Shown here one piece after another: positions 8,458 to 16,963 of a stretch of 64,000 nt of DNA (position 1 is its first letter; every line of letters starts with the position of its first letter). Below the pieces are notes generated by a model. It did no database searches. It was not told where the DNA came from and saw only the letters and a list, made by a program, of their open reading frames with translations. The position numbers and the translations under genes were made by a program. This DNA is from UBA2336 sp049306095 (GTDB lineage: Bacteria; Bacteroidota; Bacteroidia; Cytophagales; Cyclobacteriaceae), in NCBI GenBank assembly GCA_049306095.1, contig JBAQPU010000020.1, positions 1 to 64,000 on the forward strand, read 5' to 3'.

Positions 8458-11400
8458 CTAAAACTTGATGCCGATCAATAATACGTCATCAATTTGCTTG
8501 GTTTCACCTCGCCAGTCTTCCCATTCCTGATCAAAGATGGCGGAAGCCTCTAACATGGGCAATTTATGGACTCTCTCAATAGTTTCCCTTGTTTTTTTAG
8601 GGCCAAACTTGCGTACCTCCGGCCCGCCAAACTGATCGGGAAATCCATCGGAACTGAAGTAGATGGAATCGCCTTTATCGAGTTTAATCTTGGTATTGGT
8701 AAAATTTGTCTGATTCTTGAATATGCCGCCACCAATCGGGAATTTGTTGCCCTTGATTTCGTCCAGCACTCCGGCTTTCATCACATACAGCGGACGGTGT
8801 GCACCGGCATACTCTACCTCACGTGTATTCATATTGATCTTACACAACGCGATGTCCATACCATCTTTGGTGGTGGCGTCTTCATCCTGTCGCAGTGTGG
8901 AAGTGACCCCTTCATCCAGCAGGTCGAGAATAATGCCCGGCTCGGTAATCTTACGGCTTCGTACAATATCGTTCAACAGGAAGTATCCGATCAACGACAA
9001 CAACGCGCCTGGTACACCATGACCGGTACAGTCAACGGCCGCGATATAAATATCATCTTTAACCTGCATAAACCACGGGAAGTCACCGCTTACCACATCC
9101 TTTGGTTTATAAAGGATGAATGAGTCGGGCAACACACGGGCAATTACCCGGTTGTTAGGCAGAATAGCATTTTGAATACGCTTGGCGTAGTTGATACTCT
9201 CGGTAATCTTTTTGTTTTTATTCTGGATCTCGAGTTCAATTTCTTTTCGCTCGGTTATGTCGTGTGAGACAACCAGTACCGACTCAATTTTATTGGACTC
9301 ATCATACTCGGGGATAGCGTTCACCTGCATAATGCGTTTGCCGCCTTCCGTTGGGAAATCCATTTCTGTGGAGATGGTATTGTTCGATTGGTTTACTTCT
9401 TCTACAATGCGTAACCAATGATCGAGGATAGATTTATCCAGGTCAACTTCTTTCACATTCTTGTTGAGGAAGGCTGCGGGATTCTTACCGGTAAACTCTT
9501 CAATAACCGGGTTGATATAAGAAATAGCCTCATGCTCTAAGCGGGTGATCAAATCAGGAGAGTTTTCAGATAACGCCTGCATTTTACTTCGCATGCGCTG
9601 CTCTTGTTCGGCTCTTCGTTTTTCGGTGATGTCGCGTGAATTTAAAATGTACCCATGAATGGCCGGGTTCGACATACAGTTGGTACCGGCTGCTTCAATC
9701 CAGATGTACCCACTGTGTTTGGTTTTATATTCAAATTGAGCGGTAGCCTTTTCATCAGGATTTTGGCGCATCTTTTCGAAAAGGTTGTTGAAGATCTCGC
9801 GATGATCGGGGTGAACATTTTCAATATCGCGGTCGCCAATGATTTCTTTTTGGCCGTATCCTAAAATTGTTTCAACAGAAGGGGAGATGTATCGAATGGT
9901 TTCATCTTCCTCGTAAATTGTAATAACCTCGGAGGCATTCTCCAGCAGCAACTGCATTCGCTTTTGCGTACGGTTTACTTCTTCGATTTGTTCCTCCAAC
10001 CGTTGGTTGGTGCGGGTCAGTTCTTCCTGCGTGGCCTGCATCTCTTCGGCATTCTGTCGCAACACCTCCTGCTTCTCTTTCAATTCGGCACTCATCTCTT
10101 GCGACTCTTCCAGCAGCTTACGGGTACGCTCATTCACTTTTATGTTGTAGATCGTGCGCGCCAGTATTAAGCTGAGTTCTTCAACAAATTTTACCTGAGA
10201 GGAATCAAATTTCTTAAATCCGGCAAACTCCAGGACACCAAACACTTCTTCATTGGTGATCAACGGAACGACCACGATACATGTCGGGCGTTGTTCACCC
10301 AAAATTCCGGAGGTGATGGTCACATACTCGGCAGGGATTTCTGTACGTAATACGGTACTTTGTTCAATGGCGGCCTGGCCAACGAGCCCTTCCGCAAATT
10401 TGAACTTCAATTGCAAATATTTTTTACGGCCATACGCATAGCTGGCCCTCATTTCAATTATTTTATCTTTCCCCTCGCCATTCACAACATAAAATGCGCC
10501 CTGGATCGCATTGATTTTTTCAAGGATGAATTTGATCACATCTTCACCCAGCGTGTCGATGGTATCATGCATTCTTAAAATCTCACTGATCTCTGCTACC
10601 CCGCGAACAATCCAGTTACGCTCTTTATCTCTGCGCTCATTTTCAATGAGATTCTTACGCATGTTAAGAAGCGACATGCCTAATAAATCGTTTTCACTGG
10701 CAGGTTTGAACGCTGTATCGTATTTTCCTTCACCGATGCGTTGTGCGAATTGCGCATTATTTTTCAATGACTGCACCAGGTCATTGACCTTTTCCTGCAT
10801 CTGTCCAAATTCATCCCGGGTACTAACCTCGCTGTTTTCCGGTAAAATACCATCGGCAACCATGCCCAGGGTATTGCGCATGGAATGCAGCGGGCGCGTA
10901 AGTGAACGAGCCAGCACCATAGAAAGAAGGGTTGCAAGAGCTGCAATACACAACCCGGCATAAATAAAAATTTTAGCCACATCGGTTGCCTGGCCATCGG
11001 CTTCTTCCTGACTGATTTTTCCGATGAGCGCCCATCCTGGCTGATGCAGGTTTGTCCAGACATAAAGAGCGGTGGTGTTGGTGTAATCGGGCCCTGAGCC
11101 AACGCCCTCTTCTCCTTCAAAAGCAGTACTAAAAACAACAATAGATTTTTCGGAAGGATCGTGTTGTCTTACGGGTGCGTTTGGTTCGCCACGCAACGGA
11201 CTGGCCAGGATTACTTTTTTAGAATTCAGATCCTGTTTTGCTAAAATAACTTCACCTGTTTGACCGAGACCACGGTAGTCGAGCACTGTTTTTTTGTAGA
11301 GGTCATTTAATTTGATACGCGCCACCAGAAGTTTTTTTCCGCTGTCCAGCGGAACAAGGGCAAACAGGAAGTAATCGAGAGAATCTTTAAAAACAGCACT

Positions 11401-11901
11401 AAAATGCAATCCATTTGAGCCTTTGTCAAAGCTGGAGCCATCGGGATCCAACAGGGTTTTTCCGGATTTTAACTTACTGTCGGTGGAAGCTGAGATTGCA
11501 CCCGTTTTAGTTGTAACATAAAGTTGTTCGGCTCCAAGCATGTCTTTCTGAGATTCCAGGTAGCCGTCTAAAGGCGAACCGGTGGGCGCAGCGGCAGAAT
11601 CGGATGGGGCACCCATATCAAAACCAAAATCCATAGCCGGGGCTGCCGGAGTGGCTGTTCCACCGTTTTTAATTTGTTCAGAACCCTGCATTGAGGTTAA
11701 TCCATAAGCGACCTTATCAAAAAACAGGTTGATCTGTGATGCACGGTTTTCAGTAATGACGTTCAGGTTGTTGGTAATTTTTTCGCGGTTGGTTTTCAGG
11801 TTATAGTCGTACGTAAACAGGCTGACTGCCCCTACGGCCACCAGTGAAATTAGGATAACCAGTACCGAAATTTTTGTGCTTATTTTAATTCCTTTTATCA
11901 T
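8458..11901 (-). CDS. SiaA-like sensor phosphatase: extracytoplasmic sensor, HAMP, GAF, PAS, PAS, PP2C
   Basis: 1147 residues. A membrane segment at about 10-32, an extracytoplasmic sensor region (35-310) with a Pro/Ala-rich insert, a second segment (about 312-332), HAMP (about 330-385), GAF (about 440-590, GLVGQAA near 510), a coiled coil with QNAEEMQATQEELTRTNQ (about 600-650), two PAS domains (655-775 and 775-895) and a C-terminal SpoIIE-type PP2C phosphatase. PP2C metal-binding motifs are intact: VVSGDF, AVDCTGHGVPGA, DGMDIAL, SSDGFPDQFGG and IDDVLLIGI. The likely substrate is phospho-SiaC, encoded two genes downstream. Compared with Pseudomonas SiaA it carries extra GAF and PAS sensing modules. 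It begins 18 bp after the membrane GAF gene. Confidence 0.88.
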   Translation of the reverse strand: MIKGIKISTKISVLVILISLVAVGAVSLFTYDYNLKTNREKITNNLNVITENRASQINLFFDKVAYGLTSMQGSEQIKNGGTATPAAPAMDFGFDMGAPSDSAAAPTGSPLDGYLESQKDMLGAEQLYVTTKTGAISASTDSKLKSGKTLLDPDGSSFDKGSNGLHFSAVFKDSLDYFLFALVPLDSGKKLLVARIKLNDLYKKTVLDYRGLGQTGEVILAKQDLNSKKVILASPLRGEPNAPVRQHDPSEKSIVVFSTAFEGEEGVGSGPDYTNTTALYVWTNLHQPGWALIGKISQEEADGQATDVAKIFIYAGLCIAALATLLSMVLARSLTRPLHSMRNTLGMVADGILPENSEVSTRDEFGQMQEKVNDLVQSLKNNAQFAQRIGEGKYDTAFKPASENDLLGMSLLNMRKNLIENERRDKERNWIVRGVAEISEILRMHDTIDTLGEDVIKFILEKINAIQGAFYVVNGEGKDKIIEMRASYAYGRKKYLQLKFKFAEGLVGQAAIEQSTVLRTEIPAEYVTITSGILGEQRPTCIVVVPLITNEEVFGVLEFAGFKKFDSSQVKFVEELSLILARTIYNIKVNERTRKLLEESQEMSAELKEKQEVLRQNAEEMQATQEELTRTNQRLEEQIEEVNRTQKRMQLLLENASEVITIYEEDETIRYISPSVETILGYGQKEIIGDRDIENVHPDHREIFNNLFEKMRQNPDEKATAQFEYKTKHSGYIWIEAAGTNCMSNPAIHGYILNSRDITEKRRAEQEQRMRSKMQALSENSPDLITRLEHEAISYINPVIEEFTGKNPAAFLNKNVKEVDLDKSILDHWLRIVEEVNQSNNTISTEMDFPTEGGKRIMQVNAIPEYDESNKIESVLVVSHDITERKEIELEIQNKNKKITESINYAKRIQNAILPNNRVIARVLPDSFILYKPKDVVSGDFPWFMQVKDDIYIAAVDCTGHGVPGALLSLIGYFLLNDIVRSRKITEPGIILDLLDEGVTSTLRQDEDATTKDGMDIALCKINMNTREVEYAGAHRPLYVMKAGVLDEIKGNKFPIGGGIFKNQTNFTNTKIKLDKGDSIYFSSDGFPDQFGGPEVRKFGPKKTRETIERVHKLPMLEASAIFDQEWEDWRGETKQIDDVLLIGIKF

Positions 11902-11919
11902 ATCCGTTGCGTGCGATAT

Positions 11920-12681
11920 CTATTTTGATGATAATTTTTCAGCCACCAGTTGGGCGCCCTGTTCCGCAAATTTACGTTGATCGGAATTGAGCGGAGTAAA
12001 CGATGCTATTTCCAAAACACCCAACACGGTATCCTGATGCTTGACAGGTACGATCAGTAAATACCGCGGAGATGCACTGCCCAGGCCGGAAATAATTTTA
12101 ATGTATCCCTCCGGAACTTCATCGAGGTATAAGGTTTGGCCATTTGCGGCCGCCTGCCCGATAAGCCCCTCGCCAAAGGTAAAGCGGACGGTGGCATTTT
12201 CGCTCATGCTGAGGGCGTATCCTGTTTTTAATTCGGCAAACCGTGTTTCATTTTCATGACCAACCGCATAAGCCGCACCTTGCCCCGCCTCTAATTGCTT
12301 GCAAATAGATTGCAAACCATTGTGCAGAATTTCTTTTTCATTTTTTGCCGTACGCAAAGAAGCCTTGATGTTCTCGACACTTATGGCTCCTTGCTGTGCA
12401 TCAGCTGAGGTGCCATCGGCCTGCGTAGCCTGGGCATCGCGGTCGCGGTAAACAATCAATTCTTTTTTGTAACGCAGGGCTTGTGTAAGAGCAACGGCAC
12501 CCACCACAAAGGCAATTCCAACAATGATGTACGTTGATTGAAAGATAGATTCATATCCGGCAGGCATTCTTAACTCATGCGGAAGCCGGTACAACACATA
12601 CGCTGAGGCTGCAGTCCCAATGGCAAAAAGGATTGCGAGCAGTACATTTACTTTGGCTGAATCTTTCAGTATCCTGATCAT
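11920..12681 (-). CDS. Membrane-anchored GAF-domain protein
   Basis: 253 residues: two membrane segments (about 12-34 and 48-68) followed by one GAF domain to the C-terminus, with EGLIGQAAANGQ, ISGLGSASPRYLLIVPV and GVLEIASF. There is no kinase, cyclase or phosphatase domain, so it must act through a partner. Its start codon overlaps the cheB stop by 4 bp (ATGA), which implies translational coupling, and the PP2C phosphatase gene follows after 18 bp. The GAF is closely related to those in the proteins at 8458, 14352 and 24005, pointing to local duplication. The ligand is unknown. Confidence 0.82.
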   Translation of the reverse strand: MIRILKDSAKVNVLLAILFAIGTAASAYVLYRLPHELRMPAGYESIFQSTYIIVGIAFVVGAVALTQALRYKKELIVYRDRDAQATQADGTSADAQQGAISVENIKASLRTAKNEKEILHNGLQSICKQLEAGQGAAYAVGHENETRFAELKTGYALSMSENATVRFTFGEGLIGQAAANGQTLYLDEVPEGYIKIISGLGSASPRYLLIVPVKHQDTVLGVLEIASFTPLNSDQRKFAEQGAQLVAEKLSSK

Positions 12682-13271
12682 CGGTATAGCTTATCTAAAT
12701 CTTTAAGAAAATTAATAATCTCGTCAACTTTCATTACTTGGTCGATGGTCGTAATTGCCATGGCCGATTTGGGCATGGTATCAATCATGCATTCACTTGG
12801 TTCCTGAACTATGGTTAATCCTCCGCGTTCTTTAATGTGTTTCATTCCCAGGGCACCATCGCGGTTGGCGCCAGACAACAAGATGCCAATCAGCTTGTCT
12901 TTGTACACGTACGCACAAGTGCTGAGGGTGATATCAATTGCCGGACGTGAGTTATTCACCATTTCCTCCGTTGAAAGCGCAAAGTTATTTCCTAGTTCGA
13001 CAGACATATGGTAGTTGGCCGGAGCCAGGTAAATTCCTCCTTTTTTAATCTGTTCCTTATCATTTGGTTCCGTTACCGGAACAATACTTTTAAGCGACAA
13101 GGCCTCCACAAACCCGTGGCGCACATGTTTCAATCGGTGCAGCGCCATGATGATGGGCAGCGGAAATCCCTTGGGCAACTGCGAGAGGATTTTTACGATC
13201 CCCTGAAAGCTGCCGGCTGATCCGCCTATAACAACGGCTTTGTAGCTGTTATTTAAAGTCATTTTCTCCAT
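12678..13271 (-). CDS. cheB: CheB-type protein-glutamate methylesterase, catalytic domain only
   Basis: 197 residues covering just the methylesterase domain. The catalytic Ser lies in IGGSAGSF (Ser18), His in MALHRLKH (about 45) and Asp in LSGANRDGALGM (about 138). The usual N-terminal receiver domain is absent, so it would not be controlled by CheA phosphorylation in the standard way. CheB removes methyl groups from glutamates of signalling proteins or deamidates glutamines. The gene follows cheR by 18 bp and overlaps the GAF gene by 4 bp. No chemoreceptor, CheA or CheW was found nearby, so the substrate is not obvious. Confidence 0.9.
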   Translation of the reverse strand: MEKMTLNNSYKAVVIGGSAGSFQGIVKILSQLPKGFPLPIIMALHRLKHVRHGFVEALSLKSIVPVTEPNDKEQIKKGGIYLAPANYHMSVELGNNFALSTEEMVNNSRPAIDITLSTCAYVYKDKLIGILLSGANRDGALGMKHIKERGGLTIVQEPSECMIDTMPKSAMAITTIDQVMKVDEIINFLKDLDKLYR

Positions 13272-13289
13272 GAGGCGAAGCAGCGTCTC

Positions 13290-14111
13290 TTAATCCTTTA
13301 TTTTCTTATAAATCTTTTCTTCATTGTTTACGACAATGAAACGGTTGGCATAATCACACCAGATGAGTGACTCTTTCGAGCCGATGGCGAGATATCCATA
13401 TTTAAATAACCCCTCATGAAATTTCTTCAATACTTCATTTTGCAGGGTTTGGTTAAAATAAATCATCACGTTCCGACACAGTATCAAATCGAATTTATTA
13501 AACACATCACCCAGCACCAGATCGTGCTTGCGGAAAGTCACATTGGCCAGCAAATCTTTATGAAAAACGGCCATGCCGTTTTCTTCCTTGTAATAATTTT
13601 TCAGGGTACTGGTTCCCTGAAAGCGGATGTAGTTTTTTTCATTCAACTCCATATTCTTAATAGAGTAGGTGGCGGCTTTGGCACGTTCCAGGATATTCGT
13701 GTCAAGGTCGGTCGCAAAAAGCTGCACATCTTGCCAAATGCCCATTTCCTTGAGCATAATGGCCATCGATAGAACTTCCTCACCGGAGGAACAGCCCGCA
13801 TGCCAGATTTTGAATTGCTTGTGATTCAGCAGGATAGCCGGAATAATTTCTTCGCGCATGATGCGCCAAAACCCCGGGTCGCGGAACATTTCAGTAACAT
13901 TAACCGTGAGTTCGTCCAGAAACTCATTAATAAAGGAAGGGTTCTCGGTTAGTTTTTTGATGAGGGTGTCAACGGTAAGCTTCTTTAGCTCAAGAATTCG
14001 CAATACCCGCCTTTTAAACGATGACATGGCATAATTGCGGAAGTCATAATTGTGCTTTTGGTGAATAAGCTCGGCAATTCGTTTGAGGTCTGCTATGTCA
14101 ATGTCCTGCAT
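13290..14111 (-). CDS. cheR: CheR-type protein-glutamate O-methyltransferase
   Basis: 273 residues. An N-terminal helical CheR domain (about 1-75, with NYDFRNYAMSSFKRRVLRIL) is followed by the SAM-binding domain: IWHAGCSSGEEVLSMAIML (about 103-121) and DLILCRNVMIYFNQTLQNEV, both diagnostic of CheR. It transfers methyl groups from SAM to glutamates. It appears to be the first gene of a six-gene operon ending with siaC: a candidate -7 promoter element lies at 14143-14150 and a terminator for the previous gene at 14304-14334. Confidence 0.92.
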   Translation of the reverse strand: MQDIDIADLKRIAELIHQKHNYDFRNYAMSSFKRRVLRILELKKLTVDTLIKKLTENPSFINEFLDELTVNVTEMFRDPGFWRIMREEIIPAILLNHKQFKIWHAGCSSGEEVLSMAIMLKEMGIWQDVQLFATDLDTNILERAKAATYSIKNMELNEKNYIRFQGTSTLKNYYKEENGMAVFHKDLLANVTFRKHDLVLGDVFNKFDLILCRNVMIYFNQTLQNEVLKKFHEGLFKYGYLAIGSKESLIWCDYANRFIVVNNEEKIYKKIKD

Positions 14112-14142
14112 GGGCTCTCGTTAGGTCCTGGTTAAAGGATTT

Positions 14143-14150
14143 CAAAATTA
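14143..14150 (-). promoter_or_regulatory. Candidate -7 element upstream of cheR
   Basis: On the minus strand this reads TAATTTTG, a perfect match to the Bacteroidota -7 consensus TAnnTTTG, 32 bp before the cheR start. No good TTTG -33 element sits at the usual distance, so support is partial. Confidence 0.4.
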
Positions 14151-14303
14151 GCGTACTTCCCAAAAGGACGGAACTTATTTCAACGTAAAACTTACACGTG
14201 TTCAATTGTGAATAAGGCCAACCGGACTTCCGGAACTGCCGCAAAACCGTATCGGTGGCATGCAGGCAGGAATGAAATTTAGCTAATTGATGCTAATTAG
14301 TTG

Positions 14304-14334
14304 AAAAAAAGCCCTTTAAAAAAACTTTAAGGGC
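14304..14334 (-). terminator. Probable rho-independent terminator after the GAF/PAS sensor gene
   Basis: Read on the minus strand: GCCCTT ... AAGGGC with further A/T pairing inside the loop, then seven T. It sits 18 bp past the stop of the gene at 14352-16337. Confidence 0.65.
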
Positions 14335-14351
14335 CATAATTTGAGGATAAT

Positions 14352-16337
14352 TTAGCGGTTTTTGTGTGTAAGAGCCTCCTGGGTGATTTTCAGGGCTTCA
14401 AGCTGAATACGAAAGGTCTTTTCCACTTCTTCCGCTAATTTCCAACCGGAATCGCCTTCTGTTTTTTGCAAGCGGCTTATTTGCTCCTTCAGGCTTTCTA
14501 ATTCGGTTTCGTCATGGGCAAAGATGGACACCCCGATCACCTCACCGGTGTTGGATCGCAGGGGGTTATAAGATATAGAGTACTTTCTTCCGAAATATTC
14601 CTTCGTAACCTTTACGGTACCGCCCGCAAAGGCTTTGTCGTAAATTCCTTTGTGGTATTCAAATTCCTCCTGCTTGAACAGCCCCAATACATAGTATCCC
14701 TTTTCATACTTGATCCCCTGGGCGGTAAAGCCATCAAAGAGGGGAGCGTTGTTCCGTAACACAACCCGGTAGTCTCGGTCGATAGCCACAATCGCATCGG
14801 TGGTAGCATCCATCAGGTTGTTGAGGTATGTTTCTTTATCCTGTGCTTCCTGTAACAACCGGTTCATGCCCTCCTGCGTGGCCGTAAGTTCTTCCATATT
14901 CTGGCGCATCTCTTCCTCCTGTGCACGCATTTCTTCGGTTTGTTGTTGCGATTGTTCCAGCAGTCGTTTGTTACGCTGGTTAGCCTTTACCGATGACAGG
15001 GTAGAGGCGATTGTTTCGCCTAACCTTTCAACAAAATTGATTTCATGGGGTTCAAATTCACGGAATGACGCCAGTTCAACAATGCCATACACCTCTTTGT
15101 CAACTTTCAACGGCACGATTAAAAGAGATTTTGGTGTGGCGTCTCCAAGGCCAGAGGTGATGCGGGTGAAATCATCGGGCATATTGGTAAGGTAGGTCGT
15201 TTCCTTTTCTAAAAACGTTTGTCCTAAAATTCCTTCGCCTAATTTGATACGCTGTTTCTCAAATTTTTTGATGTTAAAGGCAAACAGGGAAATAAGCTCC
15301 AGGTGACGGTTGTTTTCATCGTCATCATTTAAAATGTATAGTCCGCCCTGATTTGACCCGGTGTATTGAACCAACGATGAAATAATTTTATCGCCAAGGG
15401 TTTGAACATTGTCGTTGGCGTTGCGCAGAATATCAACAAATTTAGTAAGCCCTTCGTTGGTCCACTTTCTCCGTTGATCTTCTACATAAACTGTTTTCAG
15501 CTTGGTTTGCATGGCAATCAATTCATCGGCCAGTTTATTTTTACCGGGTGCATAGTTGCTATCCAACTCTGCCTTATAGTCCATGTCAAGTTTTCCCTCA
15601 CCAATTCCTTTCACAAAATCGGTTGCGTCACGTAATTGTTCAATGACTTCATTCACCTGTGTGGCCAGCGATCCTATTTCATTATTTCTAAAACCATTGG
15701 TGTGGTTGTGAAGGATCGTATTTTCTTCCATGCGTGTAAGGTGGGTAAGAATTGACCGGTTGAACCAAGCCACAAAGGCGGCTAGCAGAAGGAAGTCACC
15801 CACTATAATAAGGAGTATTACAGTGGAGGTACTTTTTTTAGCCACAACAGCCTCATCGTATAAATCATCCGACAGCTTGCCTAACCAGTCAGAAACAAGA
15901 ATAGATTGTGCCTGGATGTCCGACAGGTTTTTGGTTGATGCGGAGTTAAAATCAAGGATTTGCTTTCGATGATTCGACCAAAGGGTTATTAGATTTTCAA
16001 ACGTAATTTTTGGCAGTCGCTGCAAACGGGGCAAAAAGACATCCGACCCGGGAACCCTGCCACCGGTTTCAACCAACTGAAAATGAAGATCTTGCTGCTT
16101 TACCAGAGAAATGACAGCGGCAGAAAGCGAAGCATCCTGTTGGGCATGCTCAAGTTGAAGTGACAACCGTTGGTTGTTTAACTGGATGGTTCTGATGAAA
16201 TCAATTTGATTTTGAACCGACTCCACCCGCGTGTTCCGGTACTGCAACCACAGCATTTGAAGTGTAATAACCACCATAAAGGCTGCTGCCAGCATGATGG
16301 AAAGTTGTTTCAGTGACCGGTTACGGAAGAAATTCAT
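14352..16337 (-). CDS. Membrane sensor protein: HAMP, GAF, coiled coil, PAS (no catalytic domain)
   Basis: 661 residues. A first membrane segment (about 12-30), an extracytoplasmic helical sensor region (31-165), a second segment (about 170-192), a HAMP-like linker, a GAF domain (about 300-435, GEGILGQ and ITSGLGDATPKSLLIVPL), a coiled coil containing EEMRAQEEEMRQNMEEL (about 470-500), a PAS domain (about 510-620, DATTDAIVAIDRDYRVV) and a C-terminal coil. There is no output domain, so signals must pass to a partner. It lies upstream of cheR but a 240-bp gap with a terminator separates them. The coiled-coil motif is a plausible, untested target for CheR/CheB methylation. Confidence 0.85.
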   Translation of the reverse strand: MNFFRNRSLKQLSIMLAAAFMVVITLQMLWLQYRNTRVESVQNQIDFIRTIQLNNQRLSLQLEHAQQDASLSAAVISLVKQQDLHFQLVETGGRVPGSDVFLPRLQRLPKITFENLITLWSNHRKQILDFNSASTKNLSDIQAQSILVSDWLGKLSDDLYDEAVVAKKSTSTVILLIIVGDFLLLAAFVAWFNRSILTHLTRMEENTILHNHTNGFRNNEIGSLATQVNEVIEQLRDATDFVKGIGEGKLDMDYKAELDSNYAPGKNKLADELIAMQTKLKTVYVEDQRRKWTNEGLTKFVDILRNANDNVQTLGDKIISSLVQYTGSNQGGLYILNDDDENNRHLELISLFAFNIKKFEKQRIKLGEGILGQTFLEKETTYLTNMPDDFTRITSGLGDATPKSLLIVPLKVDKEVYGIVELASFREFEPHEINFVERLGETIASTLSSVKANQRNKRLLEQSQQQTEEMRAQEEEMRQNMEELTATQEGMNRLLQEAQDKETYLNNLMDATTDAIVAIDRDYRVVLRNNAPLFDGFTAQGIKYEKGYYVLGLFKQEEFEYHKGIYDKAFAGGTVKVTKEYFGRKYSISYNPLRSNTGEVIGVSIFAHDETELESLKEQISRLQKTEGDSGWKLAEEVEKTFRIQLEALKITQEALTHKNR

Positions 16338-16385
16338 GCCTCAAGTAAGTAAGTTTTCGACAAGCCAAACCGACAATGAGTAAAA

Positions 16386-16868
16386 TTATTTTTTTGAATC
16401 ATGGTCAAGATTGTCCTTCGAAAAAACGAACGGGAGAAGGGATACAGCCGAAGGGGTTTTGATCCACCTGTCTTCCGCAGCAAACAAAATGACTTCAATC
16501 GGTTTATGCTGACGTTCCTCAAATTCAACCATAACCTGACGGCAGGCACCACAGGAGGCAGCCGGAGTAAGTTCTTTATGATTCTTTTTGTGTGCAACAA
16601 TAGCCATTTTAACAATTTTTTTTCCGGCATACATCGAGGCTGCGGCATATAGCGCAACCCGTTCGGCACACATGCATAGCGGGTATGCAGCATTTTCCTG
16701 GTTGCTTCCGGTTACCACGGTACCATCCTCTAGGATGATGGCAGCACCCACATTAAATTTTGAATAAGGGGCATAGGCATGCTGGGCGGCATCTTTTGCT
16801 TTATGAACCAGGTACTTGGATTCGGTGTCCAGGTCGTCTAATTTTTTGAAGAAAACGGTATCCTTCAT
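16386..16868 (-). CDS. cdd: Cytidine deaminase
   Basis: 160 residues from the Met at 16868 (MKDTVFFKKLDD); an in-frame Met 21 codons further upstream would add a tail unlike the family. Zinc-binding motifs of the three-Cys type are present: MCAERVAL (Cys-Ala-Glu, with the catalytic Glu) and SCGACRQ (two Cys ligands), and YAPYSKFNVGAAI is the typical N-terminal family motif. It hydrolyses cytidine or deoxycytidine to uridine or deoxyuridine in pyrimidine salvage; a nucleoside phosphorylase acting in the same pathway is at 61752. Divergent from the saccharopine dehydrogenase gene. Confidence 0.93.
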   Translation of the reverse strand: MKDTVFFKKLDDLDTESKYLVHKAKDAAQHAYAPYSKFNVGAAIILEDGTVVTGSNQENAAYPLCMCAERVALYAAASMYAGKKIVKMAIVAHKKNHKELTPAASCGACRQVMVEFEERQHKPIEVILFAAEDRWIKTPSAVSLLPFVFSKDNLDHDSKK

Positions 16869-16963
16869 ATGGGTTGAAGTAAGGGTAGGTAAGTTAAAAA
16901 TTTTCGGACTTAATTCTACATTCGGCAGCATTTGGGTACTTTGCCAGTTGCTTTAAAAATGCT

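Noticed and set aside
8566..9123. 185-codon plus-strand frame opposite the PP2C domain
   Set aside because: The minus strand encodes a complete PP2C domain with all metal motifs; the opposite frame has no recognisable features.
7454..14111. Operon as an ordinary chemotaxis cluster
   Set aside because: No MCP signalling hairpin, CheA, CheW or CheY is seen anywhere in the window and CheB lacks a receiver domain.
16868..16931. Longer N-terminus for cytidine deaminase
   Set aside because: The extra 21 residues have no family counterpart and would run into the divergent promoter region; the Met at 16868 fits the normal length.
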